The notes under the pieces: model-generated | The model's database searches: none | Told to the model about the DNA's origin: nothing | Seen by the model: only the letters and a program-made list of their open reading frames with translations | Program-made: the position numbers and the translations under genes | NCBI GenBank assembly: GCA_902766005.1 | Contig: CACXCB010000029.1 | Span: forward strand, 64,539 to 117,732 | Source of the DNA: an uncultured Erysipelotrichaceae bacterium | GTDB lineage: Bacteria > Bacillota_I > Bacilli_A > Erysipelotrichales > Erysipelotrichaceae | Length of the DNA: 53,194 nt | Direction of reading: 5' to 3' | Shown: positions 41,101-48,553 of the stretch, one piece after another | Numbering within the stretch: the first letter of the stretch is position 1 | Layout of the letters: each line of letters starts with the position of its first letter

Positions 41101-41744
41101 TGCGGGTTCAAAGCGTTCTTTCTGAATGCTTCCAGCTTGTCTGCAGGCAGCAGGCTCTTTAAGAAATCATAGTCCATAACTTCGATCTTGTCGACTTCGT
41201 GAGAAGTACGGAATCCATCGAAGAAATGCATAACAGGAACAGCACCGTCAATAGCGATCAGATGTGCAGCACCTGCAAGATCCATACAGTCCTGTACGGA
41301 ATGGGAACACATCATGACGATACCTGTCTGACGGCAAGCATAAACGTCCTGATGGTCACCGAAAATACTCAGAGTGTGTGTAGCTAATGAACGAGCTGCT
41401 ACATGAATAACACCCGGCAGCAATTCACCCTTCAGTTTGTAGATGTTTGGAATCATCAACAGCAAGCCCTGGGAAGCGGTAAATGTTGTGGCTAATGATC
41501 CTGCCTGCAAAGCACCGTGAACAGCACCGGCAGCGCCTCCTTCTGACTGCATCTCTACAACCTTGACTTTGTCGCCAAAAATGTTTGTTCTGCCCGCTGT
41601 AGACCAGGCATCAACATTCTCCGCCATTGGTGAAGATGGCGTGATTGGATAAATACCAGCTACTTCCGTAAAAGCGTATGCGGAATGAGCAGTAGCTGTA
41701 TTTCCATCCATGGCTTCGAAAACTTTTTTGTTTTCAGTACTCAT
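38190..41744 (-). CDS. nifJ: Pyruvate:ferredoxin (flavodoxin) oxidoreductase, single chain
   Basis: A 1184-aa homodimeric PFOR. It converts pyruvate and CoA to acetyl-CoA and CO2 while reducing ferredoxin. Domains in order: pyrimidine-binding TPP domain (AGIYPITPSSPMAE), transketolase-like domain II, the gamma-like domain (YGLGSDGTVGANKST), two 4Fe-4S clusters (CVACGQCAFACPH and CVGCGVCLRVCP), the C-terminal TPP/Mg site (GDGWAYDIGYGGLDHV) with the proximal-cluster cysteines (SGCCPGCGE), and NTGGQSSKSSQ. All expected motifs are present. Monocistronic with AGGAGG. It is the obvious source of reduced ferredoxin for the Rnf complex in this window. Confidence 0.97.
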   Translation of the reverse strand: MSTENKKVFEAMDGNTATAHSAYAFTEVAGIYPITPSSPMAENVDAWSTAGRTNIFGDKVKVVEMQSEGGAAGAVHGALQAGSLATTFTASQGLLLMIPNIYKLKGELLPGVIHVAARSLATHTLSIFGDHQDVYACRQTGIVMMCSHSVQDCMDLAGAAHLIAIDGAVPVMHFFDGFRTSHEVDKIEVMDYDFLKSLLPADKLEAFRKNALNPHTNPVTRGGSQNDDIYFQAAEAQNEHYEAVPDIAAKYLKAISEHTGRAYAPFVYVGAPDAERILIAMGSVTDTITETINTLTKRGEKVGLIKVYLYRPFSQKYLEAVLPETVKKIAVLDRAKEQGAREPLFMDVCYALRKHKDLTIVGGRYGLSSKDTNPSHINAVFEELKKDEPKEEFTIGIEDDVTNLSLAPVDITVEADYSSCLFYGLGSDGTVGANKSTVKIIGNNTDLYSQAYFAYDSKKAGGVTRSHLRFGPSPIHSPYYIDKADFISCSLDSYCFKFDMVRNLKEGGTFLLNTTIPAEEIADRLPNRMLAGLAEKKAKFYIINATKLAQETHMGRHTNTILQSAFFALNEQIMPYETSVELMKDSARHTYARKGEDVVNNNCNAIDRGKSGLVEIEVKPEWKDLPYDASLIVKTGDEYFDDNLQRINALEGYDMPVSSFLKHGVLDGSIPENVSFREKRNIAADVPVWDATKCVACGQCAFACPHATIRPFLLNAEEYAKAEEIAKENGVDFTVVDQKKLAAYPGAKDAGLQYRIQLSPMNCVGCGVCLRVCPTKALGAADVNTQLNQEPLADYLYKETEYKPQYARPNTVQESSLQLPYFEVSGCCPGCGEAPYYRLASQLFGKDMLVANATGCSMIYCSATPSTPFIIDKNGEGVAWANSLFEDNAEFGFGMAISQSYKMSKILKIMEDNLDKVEPELKEAFQAYIDAKDNRDAQRAVKDAIVEGCKASANEAVKELVAMERDLVGKSVWIVGGDGWAYDIGYGGLDHVMANNLNVNVLVLDTEVYSNTGGQSSKSSQAASIAKFASGGKPLAKKDLGQIVMEYGSAYVAQVSMGANQLQTIKAFKEAESYDGPSLIIAYSPCAEQGIKGGLVNAPKVQKNAVECGYVTLYRYDPRLEKPLQIDSKEPKWDKFNEFLMNEARYFNLPKIKGQEAADALFAKTLSDAQTRYNKLVTKAESQK

Positions 41745-41770
41745 TTTTGTCCTCCTATTTCGCCTGTAAT

Positions 41771-41776
41771 ATTATA
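41771..41776 (-). promoter_or_regulatory. -10 box of the pyruvate:ferredoxin oxidoreductase gene
   Basis: TATAAT on the minus strand, 26 bases before the start codon. The -35 (TGTAAA) is weak. Confidence 0.5.
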
Positions 41777-41830
41777 GCTTAAATTATGAAAAATTTACAC
41801 TTCTTCTACCATAATTATTGTCATAAAAAC

Positions 41831-41851
41831 AAAAAAGGCTTTGACAGCCTT
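41831..41851 (-). terminator. Terminator of the UPF0154 gene
   Basis: AAGGCT / AGCCTT hairpin followed by TTTTTTG on the minus strand, overlapping the stop codon. Confidence 0.75.
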
Positions 41852-42062
41852 ACTTTGTTAATGATTTCATTACCTGGCGAATTTGTGCTTCGCTTGGCTT
41901 TCTGCCCATCTGCATATACATGGCACGAATCATCTTCTCATTGATCGGAGGATTCTCACGAATTTCTTTCTCAAATTTTTTCTTTGTCAGAAAGAAAGTT
42001 ACAATTGCCGATACGACAGCACCGAGGACAAAATATAACAAACTTGACCAAAATGTACTCAT
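41850..42062 (-). CDS. yneF: UPF0154 (YneF) small membrane protein
   Basis: A 70-aa protein with one N-terminal membrane helix (residues 5-25) and a basic cytoplasmic tail. The family signature is PINEKMIRAMYMQMGRKPSEAQIRQVM. It is widespread in Bacillota and of unknown function. AAAGGTGGTG precedes the ATG, and the gene has its own promoter and terminator. Confidence 0.93.
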   Translation of the reverse strand: MSTFWSSLLYFVLGAVVSAIVTFFLTKKKFEKEIRENPPINEKMIRAMYMQMGRKPSEAQIRQVMKSLTK

Positions 42063-42093
42063 AACTTTTTACACCACCTTTTATAACGCACAT

Positions 42094-42122
42094 ATTTTAT
42101 CGTTTTTGGATTAGACATGCAA
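42094..42122 (-). promoter_or_regulatory. Promoter of the UPF0154 gene
   Basis: TTGCAT (42117-42122), 17 bases, TAAAAT (42094-42099) on the minus strand. Confidence 0.6.
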
Positions 42123-42133
42123 TCCTTTTACAT

Positions 42134-42324
42134 AAAAAAGAAAGTCCGTAGACTCTCTTTTTCATCTGATTCGCCGAAGGGGTGATATATGTCCCCTCTT
42201 ATGTAGAGGTGGGTGTCCTTGGTCATCCGTTAGGATTCCTGGCCGTACCAGGCATTCAACACAGGAATCTCCAGTCAGGGCTCCCTTATATCAAAATGTA
42301 GGAAAAATATGTGGTCCTCCGGCA
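42134..42324 (-). ncRNA. ssrS: 6S RNA (ssrS), regulator of RNA polymerase
   Basis: A rod-shaped RNA of about 190 nt read on the minus strand. A closing stem pairs TTGCCGGAGG with CCCTTCGGCGAA. A largely unpaired central region contains GATATAAGGG. The upper stem uses GGG/CCC, CCT/AGG and TGG/CCA. The top is an 8-bp stem GATTCCTG/CAGGAATC holding a GCC/GGC tip. That is the 6S layout, which mimics an open promoter and binds sigma-A holoenzyme. The Rho-independent ending (GAGAGTCT / GGACTTTC then six T's) is at 42134-42158. Position downstream of aspS matches, as I recall, 6S-1 in Bacillus subtilis. This is the only content I see in the 42063-42399 gap. Confidence 0.75.
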
Positions 42325-42329
42325 ACCTT

Positions 42330-42335
42330 ATTATA
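42330..42335 (-). promoter_or_regulatory. -10 box for the 6S RNA
   Basis: TATAAT on the minus strand, seven bases before the proposed 5' end. No good -35 is seen. No terminator separates aspS from it, so read-through processing is also possible. Confidence 0.5.
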
Positions 42336-42399
42336 GACAAGCATTTCTGTGAATACCAGTCTTGACAACAGCTTTTTTTATTGGTAAGTGAAAACGTTT

Positions 42400-44154
42400 T
42401 TATTCCTTTTCAGATATTTCAATTCCGAGGATATCCAGTTGTGCCTTATCTACAACATTCGGTGCATCGCTCATGAGATCCAGCGAGCTGTTCGTGGTCG
42501 GGAAAGCAACGACATCCCTGATATTGTCTGTACCGGCAAGTACCATAATCAGTCTTTCCAAACCGATTCCGACTCCGCCATGAGGCGGTGTTCCGTAACG
42601 GAATGCCTCTAAGAAGAAGCCGAATCTTTCCTTTGCCTGTTCCATCGTAAGGCCGATTGCCTCAAAGATCTTTTCCTGCAGATCCTGATCATGAATACGG
42701 ATGGAACCCGACAACAATTCATATCCGTTTAACACAAGATCATATGCACGGCTGGATACATTTCCGGGATCGCTAAAGAGTTTATCAATGTCCTCTTCTT
42801 TCGGTGCCGTGAAAGGATGGTGGGAAGCAACCCATCTGTTCTCTTCCTCACTGTATTCGAACATCGGGAAATCCGTAACCCAAAGGAACTTGTATGTTTC
42901 CTCAGATGGAATCAGATTCTGTTCATGAGCAATTCTGACACGCAATGCGCCTAAAGCGCTCAAGGCAACCTTTGCCTTGTCGGCAATGATAAAGACAATA
43001 TCATTTTCCTTGAGATGCAATCTTTCGATCAGGGCTTGCTTTTCTGCTTCGCTTAATGCCTTGGCGATAGAACCGGACAATCCTTCCTTTTCCATCTTCA
43101 GGTAGGCAAGTGCTTTTGCCTTAAAACCATGCTTGACAAAATCCTGCAATTTGTCGATTCCCTTGCGGCTGTATTTATCCGCAATATTCTCAAAATGGAT
43201 ACACTGGATACCGCCCTGCTCTTTCAGCGTATTGGCAAATACCTGGAATTCTGTATCGGCAAAAAGATCGGAAATATCCTGAATCTCATTACCGAAACGC
43301 ATGTCCGGTTTATCCGTTCCGAAACGCTTCATGCACTCGCTGTAGGGAAGTCTTACAAAATCCTCTTCCAGCTTGTATCCCTTTGTCTCAAGGAAGATTG
43401 CCTGCATCAGTTTTTCAACAGTCTTAAAGATCGTATCTTCATCACCGAAGCTCATCTCAATATCAATCTGTGTAAATTCAGGCTGTCTGTCTGCACGAAG
43501 ATCCTCATCACGGAAACATCTGGCAATCTGGAAATACTTCTCCATTCCGCCGATCATCAGCAGCTGTTTGTAAATCTGCGGTGATTGCGGCAAAGCCCAG
43601 AATTTACCATTGTAGATTCTGGAAGGAACAAGATAGTCCCTTGCACCTTCCGGTGTGGATCTTGCCAGAATCGGCGTTTCAATTTCAATGAATCCTTCTT
43701 CATCCAGCACTCTTCTTGCGATCATGCAAACTCTGTGACGGAGCATCATGATCTTCTGCAATACCGGTCTGCGCAGGTCAAGATAGCGATATTTCAAGCG
43801 CGTATCTTCGCTTGTATCAGTATCATCGGCGATCTGGATCGGCGGCGTAGCGGCACGATTGACAATGACGACCTCTTTTGCCAAAACTTCAATCTCACCT
43901 GTTTCCATATTCGGATTGGCATTCTGGCGCAATGCAACTTCACCTTTTACCTGTAAAATAAATTCATTTCTGACATCTTTTACCTGCGGTGCAATTGTCT
44001 CATCGAAAGTGACCTGTACGATACCCGAACGGTCTCTCAGATCGATAAAGACAAGAGAACCAAGGTTTCTTCTTTTCGCAACCCAGCCGATTAATGTTAC
44101 TTCATTACCGACATGTTCTTTACGTAATGTTCCGTTATATGCTGTTCTTTCCAT
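42400..44154 (-). CDS. aspS: Aspartyl-tRNA synthetase
   Basis: Class II synthetase, 584 aa, the bacterial AspRS architecture: N-terminal OB-fold anticodon-binding domain (VTLIGWVAKRRNLGSLVFIDLRD), motif 2 (FQIARCFRDEDLRADRQPEF), the GAD insertion domain, and motif 3 (GVGIGLERLIM). The start is MERTAYNG at 44154, one base after the hisS stop. The GGAAGGAAG ribosome site is inside the end of hisS, so the pair is coupled and shares the T-box leader. Confidence 0.98.
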   Translation of the reverse strand: MERTAYNGTLRKEHVGNEVTLIGWVAKRRNLGSLVFIDLRDRSGIVQVTFDETIAPQVKDVRNEFILQVKGEVALRQNANPNMETGEIEVLAKEVVIVNRAATPPIQIADDTDTSEDTRLKYRYLDLRRPVLQKIMMLRHRVCMIARRVLDEEGFIEIETPILARSTPEGARDYLVPSRIYNGKFWALPQSPQIYKQLLMIGGMEKYFQIARCFRDEDLRADRQPEFTQIDIEMSFGDEDTIFKTVEKLMQAIFLETKGYKLEEDFVRLPYSECMKRFGTDKPDMRFGNEIQDISDLFADTEFQVFANTLKEQGGIQCIHFENIADKYSRKGIDKLQDFVKHGFKAKALAYLKMEKEGLSGSIAKALSEAEKQALIERLHLKENDIVFIIADKAKVALSALGALRVRIAHEQNLIPSEETYKFLWVTDFPMFEYSEEENRWVASHHPFTAPKEEDIDKLFSDPGNVSSRAYDLVLNGYELLSGSIRIHDQDLQEKIFEAIGLTMEQAKERFGFFLEAFRYGTPPHGGVGIGLERLIMVLAGTDNIRDVVAFPTTNSSLDLMSDAPNVVDKAQLDILGIEISEKE

Positions 44155-44155
44155 T

Positions 44156-45421
44156 TTATCTTCCTTCCCATTTGCTGATTGTTTCAAGCAGAGCGGAAAC
44201 AGCGATTGTTTCCTGTGTTTTTTCTTTCACGTTTTTAATGTTGACGGTTCCGCCGGCAACTTCGTCTTCACCGATTATGACAATGTATTTTGCATTGTTT
44301 CTGTCTGCGCTTTTAAACTGTGCTTTTAGAGATCTCGGCACGAGGTTTCCTTCCGCTACAAATCCCGCTCTGCGTAAATCCTGCACAATCTTCAAGACAT
44401 TGCCCGATACATTTCCAAGACCGATGACATATGCATCAACACCTTCGTCCCGGGTAAACTGATAGCCTTCCTCTGAGGCTAATGCAATCAATCTTTCCAT
44501 ACCGATCGCAAAACCGATTCCCGACATGTCCGGTCCTCCGTAATACGAAACGAAGTGATCATATCTTCCGCCGGCAAAAACCGTTGCCTGTGCACCGGAA
44601 TCCGGTCTGGTGGAGACGACTTCAAATACGGTATGTGTATAATAATCCAGTCCCCTAACCAGTCTTTCATCAATTTCATAAGGAATGCCCAGTGTTTCCA
44701 GGCTCGAAAGCACCCTTTGGAAATATTCCCTGGATTCATCATTCAGATAATCGGAAAGTTTCGGTGCATTCTTCATGCATTCCTTGTCATGGTCAACCTT
44801 GCAGTCAAGAATTCGCAGAGGATTCTGCTCATATCTTCTGTGGCAATCACCGCAAAGATCATCCAGATACGGTGCAAAGTATTCTTTTAAAGCATTCCTG
44901 TAGGCTTCTCTTGAAGCATCATCTCCCAATGTATTTATACATACCTTGACACTGGAAATACCAAGTGATTTGACAATGTCATAACCTAAAGCAATAACTT
45001 CTGCATCCACTTCAGGAGACTTGACACCGATATTTTCAATGCCGAACTGGGTGAACTGTCTCTGTCTGCCCTTCTGCGGTCTTTCATGACGGAACATTGC
45101 ACCGATATAGTAAAACTTTGCCGGCATCTCCATGGATCCATACAGCTTGTGCTGGTCAAAAGAACGGATAACGCCTGCAGTTCCTTCCGGGCGCAGCGTA
45201 TAGGATTCCGACCCCATCGCAAACGTGTACATTTCCTTATTCACCATATCGGAACTGTCATTTTCCCTTTTGAATACCTTTGTATCTTCAAAATACGGTG
45301 TGCGGATTTCCTTGTAGCGATACAGTTCGGTTTTTTCCCTCAGGATATCCTCAACATCATGCCATTTATTGATCTCTTCCGGTAAGATGTCATAGGTTCC
45401 TCTTGGTGTCTGATAATTCAT
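44156..45421 (-). CDS. hisS: Histidyl-tRNA synthetase
   Basis: Class II HisRS, 421 aa. Motif 1 region is NYQTPRGTYDILPEE. Motif 2 is FRHERPQKGRQRQFTQFG. The histidine-specific loop is LVRGLDYYTHTVFEV, and motif 3 is GIGFAIGMERLI. The anticodon-binding domain forms the C terminus. The start at 45421 follows AAAGGAGG; a longer reading enters the T-box terminator. Transcription depends on the T-box upstream. Confidence 0.98.
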   Translation of the reverse strand: MNYQTPRGTYDILPEEINKWHDVEDILREKTELYRYKEIRTPYFEDTKVFKRENDSSDMVNKEMYTFAMGSESYTLRPEGTAGVIRSFDQHKLYGSMEMPAKFYYIGAMFRHERPQKGRQRQFTQFGIENIGVKSPEVDAEVIALGYDIVKSLGISSVKVCINTLGDDASREAYRNALKEYFAPYLDDLCGDCHRRYEQNPLRILDCKVDHDKECMKNAPKLSDYLNDESREYFQRVLSSLETLGIPYEIDERLVRGLDYYTHTVFEVVSTRPDSGAQATVFAGGRYDHFVSYYGGPDMSGIGFAIGMERLIALASEEGYQFTRDEGVDAYVIGLGNVSGNVLKIVQDLRRAGFVAEGNLVPRSLKAQFKSADRNNAKYIVIIGEDEVAGGTVNIKNVKEKTQETIAVSALLETISKWEGR

Positions 45422-45435
45422 ATTGCCTCCTTTTA

Positions 45436-45663
45436 CAAAAAAAGCGCCCTTCATCCAAGGACGCCATATCAGCGCGATACCACCTTAGTTCATGATTGCT
45501 CATGCGCTCATTCCCTTAACGCAGGTTCACGTATATTCCTACTGCTTTCAGAATATCTTCTCCAGAGTGTCTATTTTAAACTCTTCCACAGGCTTTCTCA
45601 TCCATCCGCCTTCTCTGTAGTATCGGAATTTAAAATTTCTCTTTCCTCGAATTGATTTTTACA
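45436..45663 (-). promoter_or_regulatory. T-box leader controlling hisS-aspS
   Basis: Minus-strand leader of about 228 nt. It has the T-box antiterminator core AAGGTGGTATCGCG (45473-45486). A terminator follows (GCGTCCTT / AAGGGCGC, 45444-45464) with seven T's. The 5' half carries a stem-I-like structure. Uncharged tRNA would stabilise antitermination. The gene suggests tRNA-His, and a CAC triplet lies in the stem-I region, but I could not fix the specifier loop with certainty. Confidence 0.9.
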
Positions 45664-45669
45664 GGTGAG

Positions 45670-45698
45670 ATTATATAATTTTTTTCAAAGCCTTTCAA
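45670..45698 (-). promoter_or_regulatory. Promoter of the T-box/hisS/aspS operon
   Basis: TTGAAA (45693-45698), 17 bases, TATAAT (45670-45675) on the minus strand, directly behind the relA stop codon. Confidence 0.8.
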
Positions 45699-45700
45699 TA

Positions 45701-47902
45701 TCAATGTGAAGTCCTCTCCACAAAAATGACAGATTCAATCTTGCGGATATTTGCCATTAGATTGGTCAATTGTTCCAGATCCTGTACCCTGACTGACATC
45801 TTGATTGTCGATGTCAGGGATTCATGGTTTACCTGGGCGTTGACACTTTCAATCGTCACCTTGCATTGCGATACAACTGTGACGATATCCGTCAATAGGA
45901 AACTTCTGTCTCTTGCCACGACGACAAGATCGGAATCATAATACCTGTCCGCCTTCTTTTCATCCCAATAGACATCGATCAACCTGTCTTTGACAGACTG
46001 AATATTCGGACATGTGCTGCGGTGAACTTTTACGCCGTCACCCTTGGAAATATAACCTGCAATATGGTCTCCGTAAACCGGCAGACAGCAATGTGCAATG
46101 GTCATCTTCATGTTTTCAATGCCGGGGATAATCAGACCGAGTTTGGAATTGCGCTTCGGTACTTCCTTGTTTAAAACGCGGTTTAATACTTCCGATTCAT
46201 TGACGGAACGCTTCTGGTTTGTCAGCTTTTCACAGACGATTGTAGGATTGATAGACTTGACGGCAATGCCGTACATGAAATCGATATAGTTGGAAACACG
46301 GAATTCTTTGTATATGTTTTCCAGTTTCTTTTTCTCCATGTATTCCTTGGCATCAAATCCCCTCTTGCGCAACTCATCCGCCAGGATTTTTTCTCCATCA
46401 CGAATATTCTCTTCTTTTTTCTCCGTCTCTTTTTTCTGCAGATAATTGCGGATTTTGTTTCTTGCCTGGTTGGTTTTAACAAATTTGAGCCAGTCCTCGC
46501 TCGGACCGGTATTCTTCATGGTCTTGATCTGCACGACATCGCCGGTATGAAGCTCCGTATTCAAAGGTACCATGGCATCATTGACTATTGCTCCTACAGC
46601 CGTATGCCCGACATCCGTATGAATGCGGTAGGCAAAGTCGATCGGCGTTGCGCCGTTAGGCAGATCGATGACCCTTCCCTTCGGTGTCATGACATATACG
46701 TTTGCCTCGAAGACATCTCTCTGCAATGTCGCCATATACTCGGATGCACTGTCATGCTCGCTTTCGTCCTCGCTGTATACCGCAAAATTCTTAAACCAGG
46801 AGAGCTTGTTTTCAATCTCTCTCTGCTCTGCTTTTGCATCGTATTTTGTACCTTCCTTGTACCGCCAATGGGCAGCAACACCTTGTTCAGCGATTGCATC
46901 CATATCCTCCGTACGGATCTGCACTTCAAAAATCTTTCCGTCTTCACCGATAATTGTCGTATGAAGAGACTGGTACATGTTTGTCTTCGGGACGGCAATA
47001 TAATCCTTCAAGCGGCCGGGAATCGGTTTGTATGTTGCATGGATATATCCTAAGATTTCATAACAGTTCAGTTCCGTCTGAGTAATAATACGGATAGCCA
47101 AAAGATCAAGAATCTCATCAAACCGCTTGTGCTTTGTAACCATCTTTTTATAGATGGAATACAGGTGTTTGGACCTGCCGAAAATACGGAAAGGAATATG
47201 GTTCTTTTCCAGCATTTCGGAAATGTCCGTAATCATCCTGTTTACCGCTGCATCACGCTCTGATTTTTTTGCTTCGACAAGACCGGCAATATGATAATAT
47301 TCCTCACGGTTCAGGTACAGGAAGGAAAGATCCTCCAGCTCATTCTTAATCGAACTGATACCCAAACGATGGGCAATCGGAGCATAAACGTCGAGTGTTT
47401 CCGAAGCGATGCGTCTTTGTGAAGCCTCCGACTGATATTGCAGGGTGCGCATATTATGGAGCCTGTCTACAAGCTTGATCAGAATAACCCTGACATCCTT
47501 TGCCATGGCAATAAAGATCTTGCGATGGTTGGCGGCCTGATATTCAGGATCGTCTTTTCCCTTGTATTCAAGTGTACCGACTTTGGTTACGGCTTCAACA
47601 AGATCGGCAATCTCTTCGGTGAATTCTGCAGCGAGTTCATCATGCGTCACGCCGCAGTCTTCGATAACATCATGCAGAAAACCGGCTGCAATTGTAACCG
47701 GTCCGACATGCATCGTTGCCAATATAAAGGCAACATTTGTCAGGTGGACAATATACGGATCACCGCTTTTACGAAACTGCCCGGCATGATGCAGTGAACA
47801 ATAGTTTGCCGCTTTTTCAAGCAAGGCAATATCAGCCGGTTCATGAATGTATTTTTTTGCTTCCGCCATGACATCTTCAATACCCGGATTAAAATGCTCC
47901 AT
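45701..47902 (-). CDS. relA: Bifunctional (p)ppGpp synthetase/hydrolase Rel
   Basis: Long RSH protein, 733 aa, that makes and degrades the stringent-response alarmone. The N-terminal HD hydrolase domain has HHAGQFRKSGDPYIVH, FLHDVIEDC and KLVDRLHNMRTL. The synthetase domain follows (GRSKHLYSIYKKMV; DLLAIRI; KPIPGRLKDYIAVPK). TGS (MTPKGRVIDLPNGATPIDFAY), helical and zinc-finger-type (HCCLPVYGDHIAGY) regions and the ACT domain complete it. Hydrolase motif residues are intact, so it is bifunctional. The start at 47902 follows AAGGAGG; the GTG at 47911 overlaps that site. Confidence 0.97.
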   Translation of the reverse strand: MEHFNPGIEDVMAEAKKYIHEPADIALLEKAANYCSLHHAGQFRKSGDPYIVHLTNVAFILATMHVGPVTIAAGFLHDVIEDCGVTHDELAAEFTEEIADLVEAVTKVGTLEYKGKDDPEYQAANHRKIFIAMAKDVRVILIKLVDRLHNMRTLQYQSEASQRRIASETLDVYAPIAHRLGISSIKNELEDLSFLYLNREEYYHIAGLVEAKKSERDAAVNRMITDISEMLEKNHIPFRIFGRSKHLYSIYKKMVTKHKRFDEILDLLAIRIITQTELNCYEILGYIHATYKPIPGRLKDYIAVPKTNMYQSLHTTIIGEDGKIFEVQIRTEDMDAIAEQGVAAHWRYKEGTKYDAKAEQREIENKLSWFKNFAVYSEDESEHDSASEYMATLQRDVFEANVYVMTPKGRVIDLPNGATPIDFAYRIHTDVGHTAVGAIVNDAMVPLNTELHTGDVVQIKTMKNTGPSEDWLKFVKTNQARNKIRNYLQKKETEKKEENIRDGEKILADELRKRGFDAKEYMEKKKLENIYKEFRVSNYIDFMYGIAVKSINPTIVCEKLTNQKRSVNESEVLNRVLNKEVPKRNSKLGLIIPGIENMKMTIAHCCLPVYGDHIAGYISKGDGVKVHRSTCPNIQSVKDRLIDVYWDEKKADRYYDSDLVVVARDRSFLLTDIVTVVSQCKVTIESVNAQVNHESLTSTIKMSVRVQDLEQLTNLMANIRKIESVIFVERTSH

Positions 47903-47930
47903 ATATTCCACCTCCTTTTCTTTTTTTTGG

Positions 47931-47958
47931 AAAAAATCGAAGATTCCTCTTCGATTTT
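47931..47958 (-). terminator. Terminator between apt and relA
   Basis: AAAATCGAAG / CTTCGATTTT with a 6-base loop and a T-run on the minus strand. No clear relA promoter follows, so partial read-through may feed relA. Confidence 0.8.
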
Positions 47959-47961
47959 CAA

Positions 47962-48489
47962 TTATTTATCGCTCATATTCAATAAAGCTTTGACGTTATA
48001 GCCTTCAAGATTCTTTCTTCCGTTCAGACCGTCAAGCTCAATGATAAAGGCGATACCGGCAACTACACCGCCAAGCTGTTCAATCATTTTGATTGTAGCC
48101 TGACATGTACCGCCTGTAGCAAGCAGATCATCGATAATGACAACTCTCTGACCCGGCTTGATGGCATCCTTGTGCATGAATAATTCATTAGAACCGTATT
48201 CGAGGTCATATTTGCAGGAAATCGTTTCCCTTGGAAGCTTGCCCGGTTTTCTGACAGGCACAAATCCGAGGTTCAACTTGTAAGCTACCGGACAACCGAA
48301 AATGAAACCGCGGCTTTCCGGTCCGCAGATAATATCCGCTCCGACTTCGCTTGCATATGCGGCAAGCTGATCAATTGCCTCTTGATAAGCTGCACCGTCA
48401 TCAATTAGCGGTGTGACATCTCTGAAAAGGATACCCGGTGACGGATAATCTGGAATTGTTGCAATGTATTCTTCTAAATTGATAGCCAT
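47962..48489 (-). CDS. apt: Adenine phosphoribosyltransferase
   Basis: Purine salvage enzyme converting adenine and PRPP to AMP, 175 aa, standard length. The PRPP-binding loop is [13 protein letters not shown]. Other family signatures are [14 protein letters not shown] near the N terminus and [10 protein letters not shown]. Located between recJ and relA as in Bacillus. Confidence 0.98.
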   Translation of the reverse strand: MAINLEEYIATIPDYPSPGILFRDVTPLIDDGAAYQEAIDQLAAYASEVGADIICGPESRGFIFGCPVAYKLNLGFVPVRKPGKLPRETISCKYDLEYGSNELFMHKDAIKPGQRVVIIDDLLATGGTCQATIKMIEQLGGVVAGIAFIIELDGLNGRKNLEGYNVKALLNMSDK

Positions 48490-48553
48490 TTTAAGCCCCC
48501 TAACCTATTTTAATATAGCTATTATACAACATTATTTCAAACTGGCAAAAAAA

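Noticed and set aside
40317..41162. Plus-strand 281-codon frame opposite the pyruvate:ferredoxin oxidoreductase
   Set aside because: The complete enzyme on the minus strand explains the region; the antisense frame lacks a ribosome site.
42134..42324. RNase P RNA, SRP RNA or tmRNA as the identity of this RNA
   Set aside because: No RNase P core motifs, no SRP GGAAG/AGCAG pattern, and no tRNA-like ends or tag reading frame; the fold is a single rod, as in 6S RNA.
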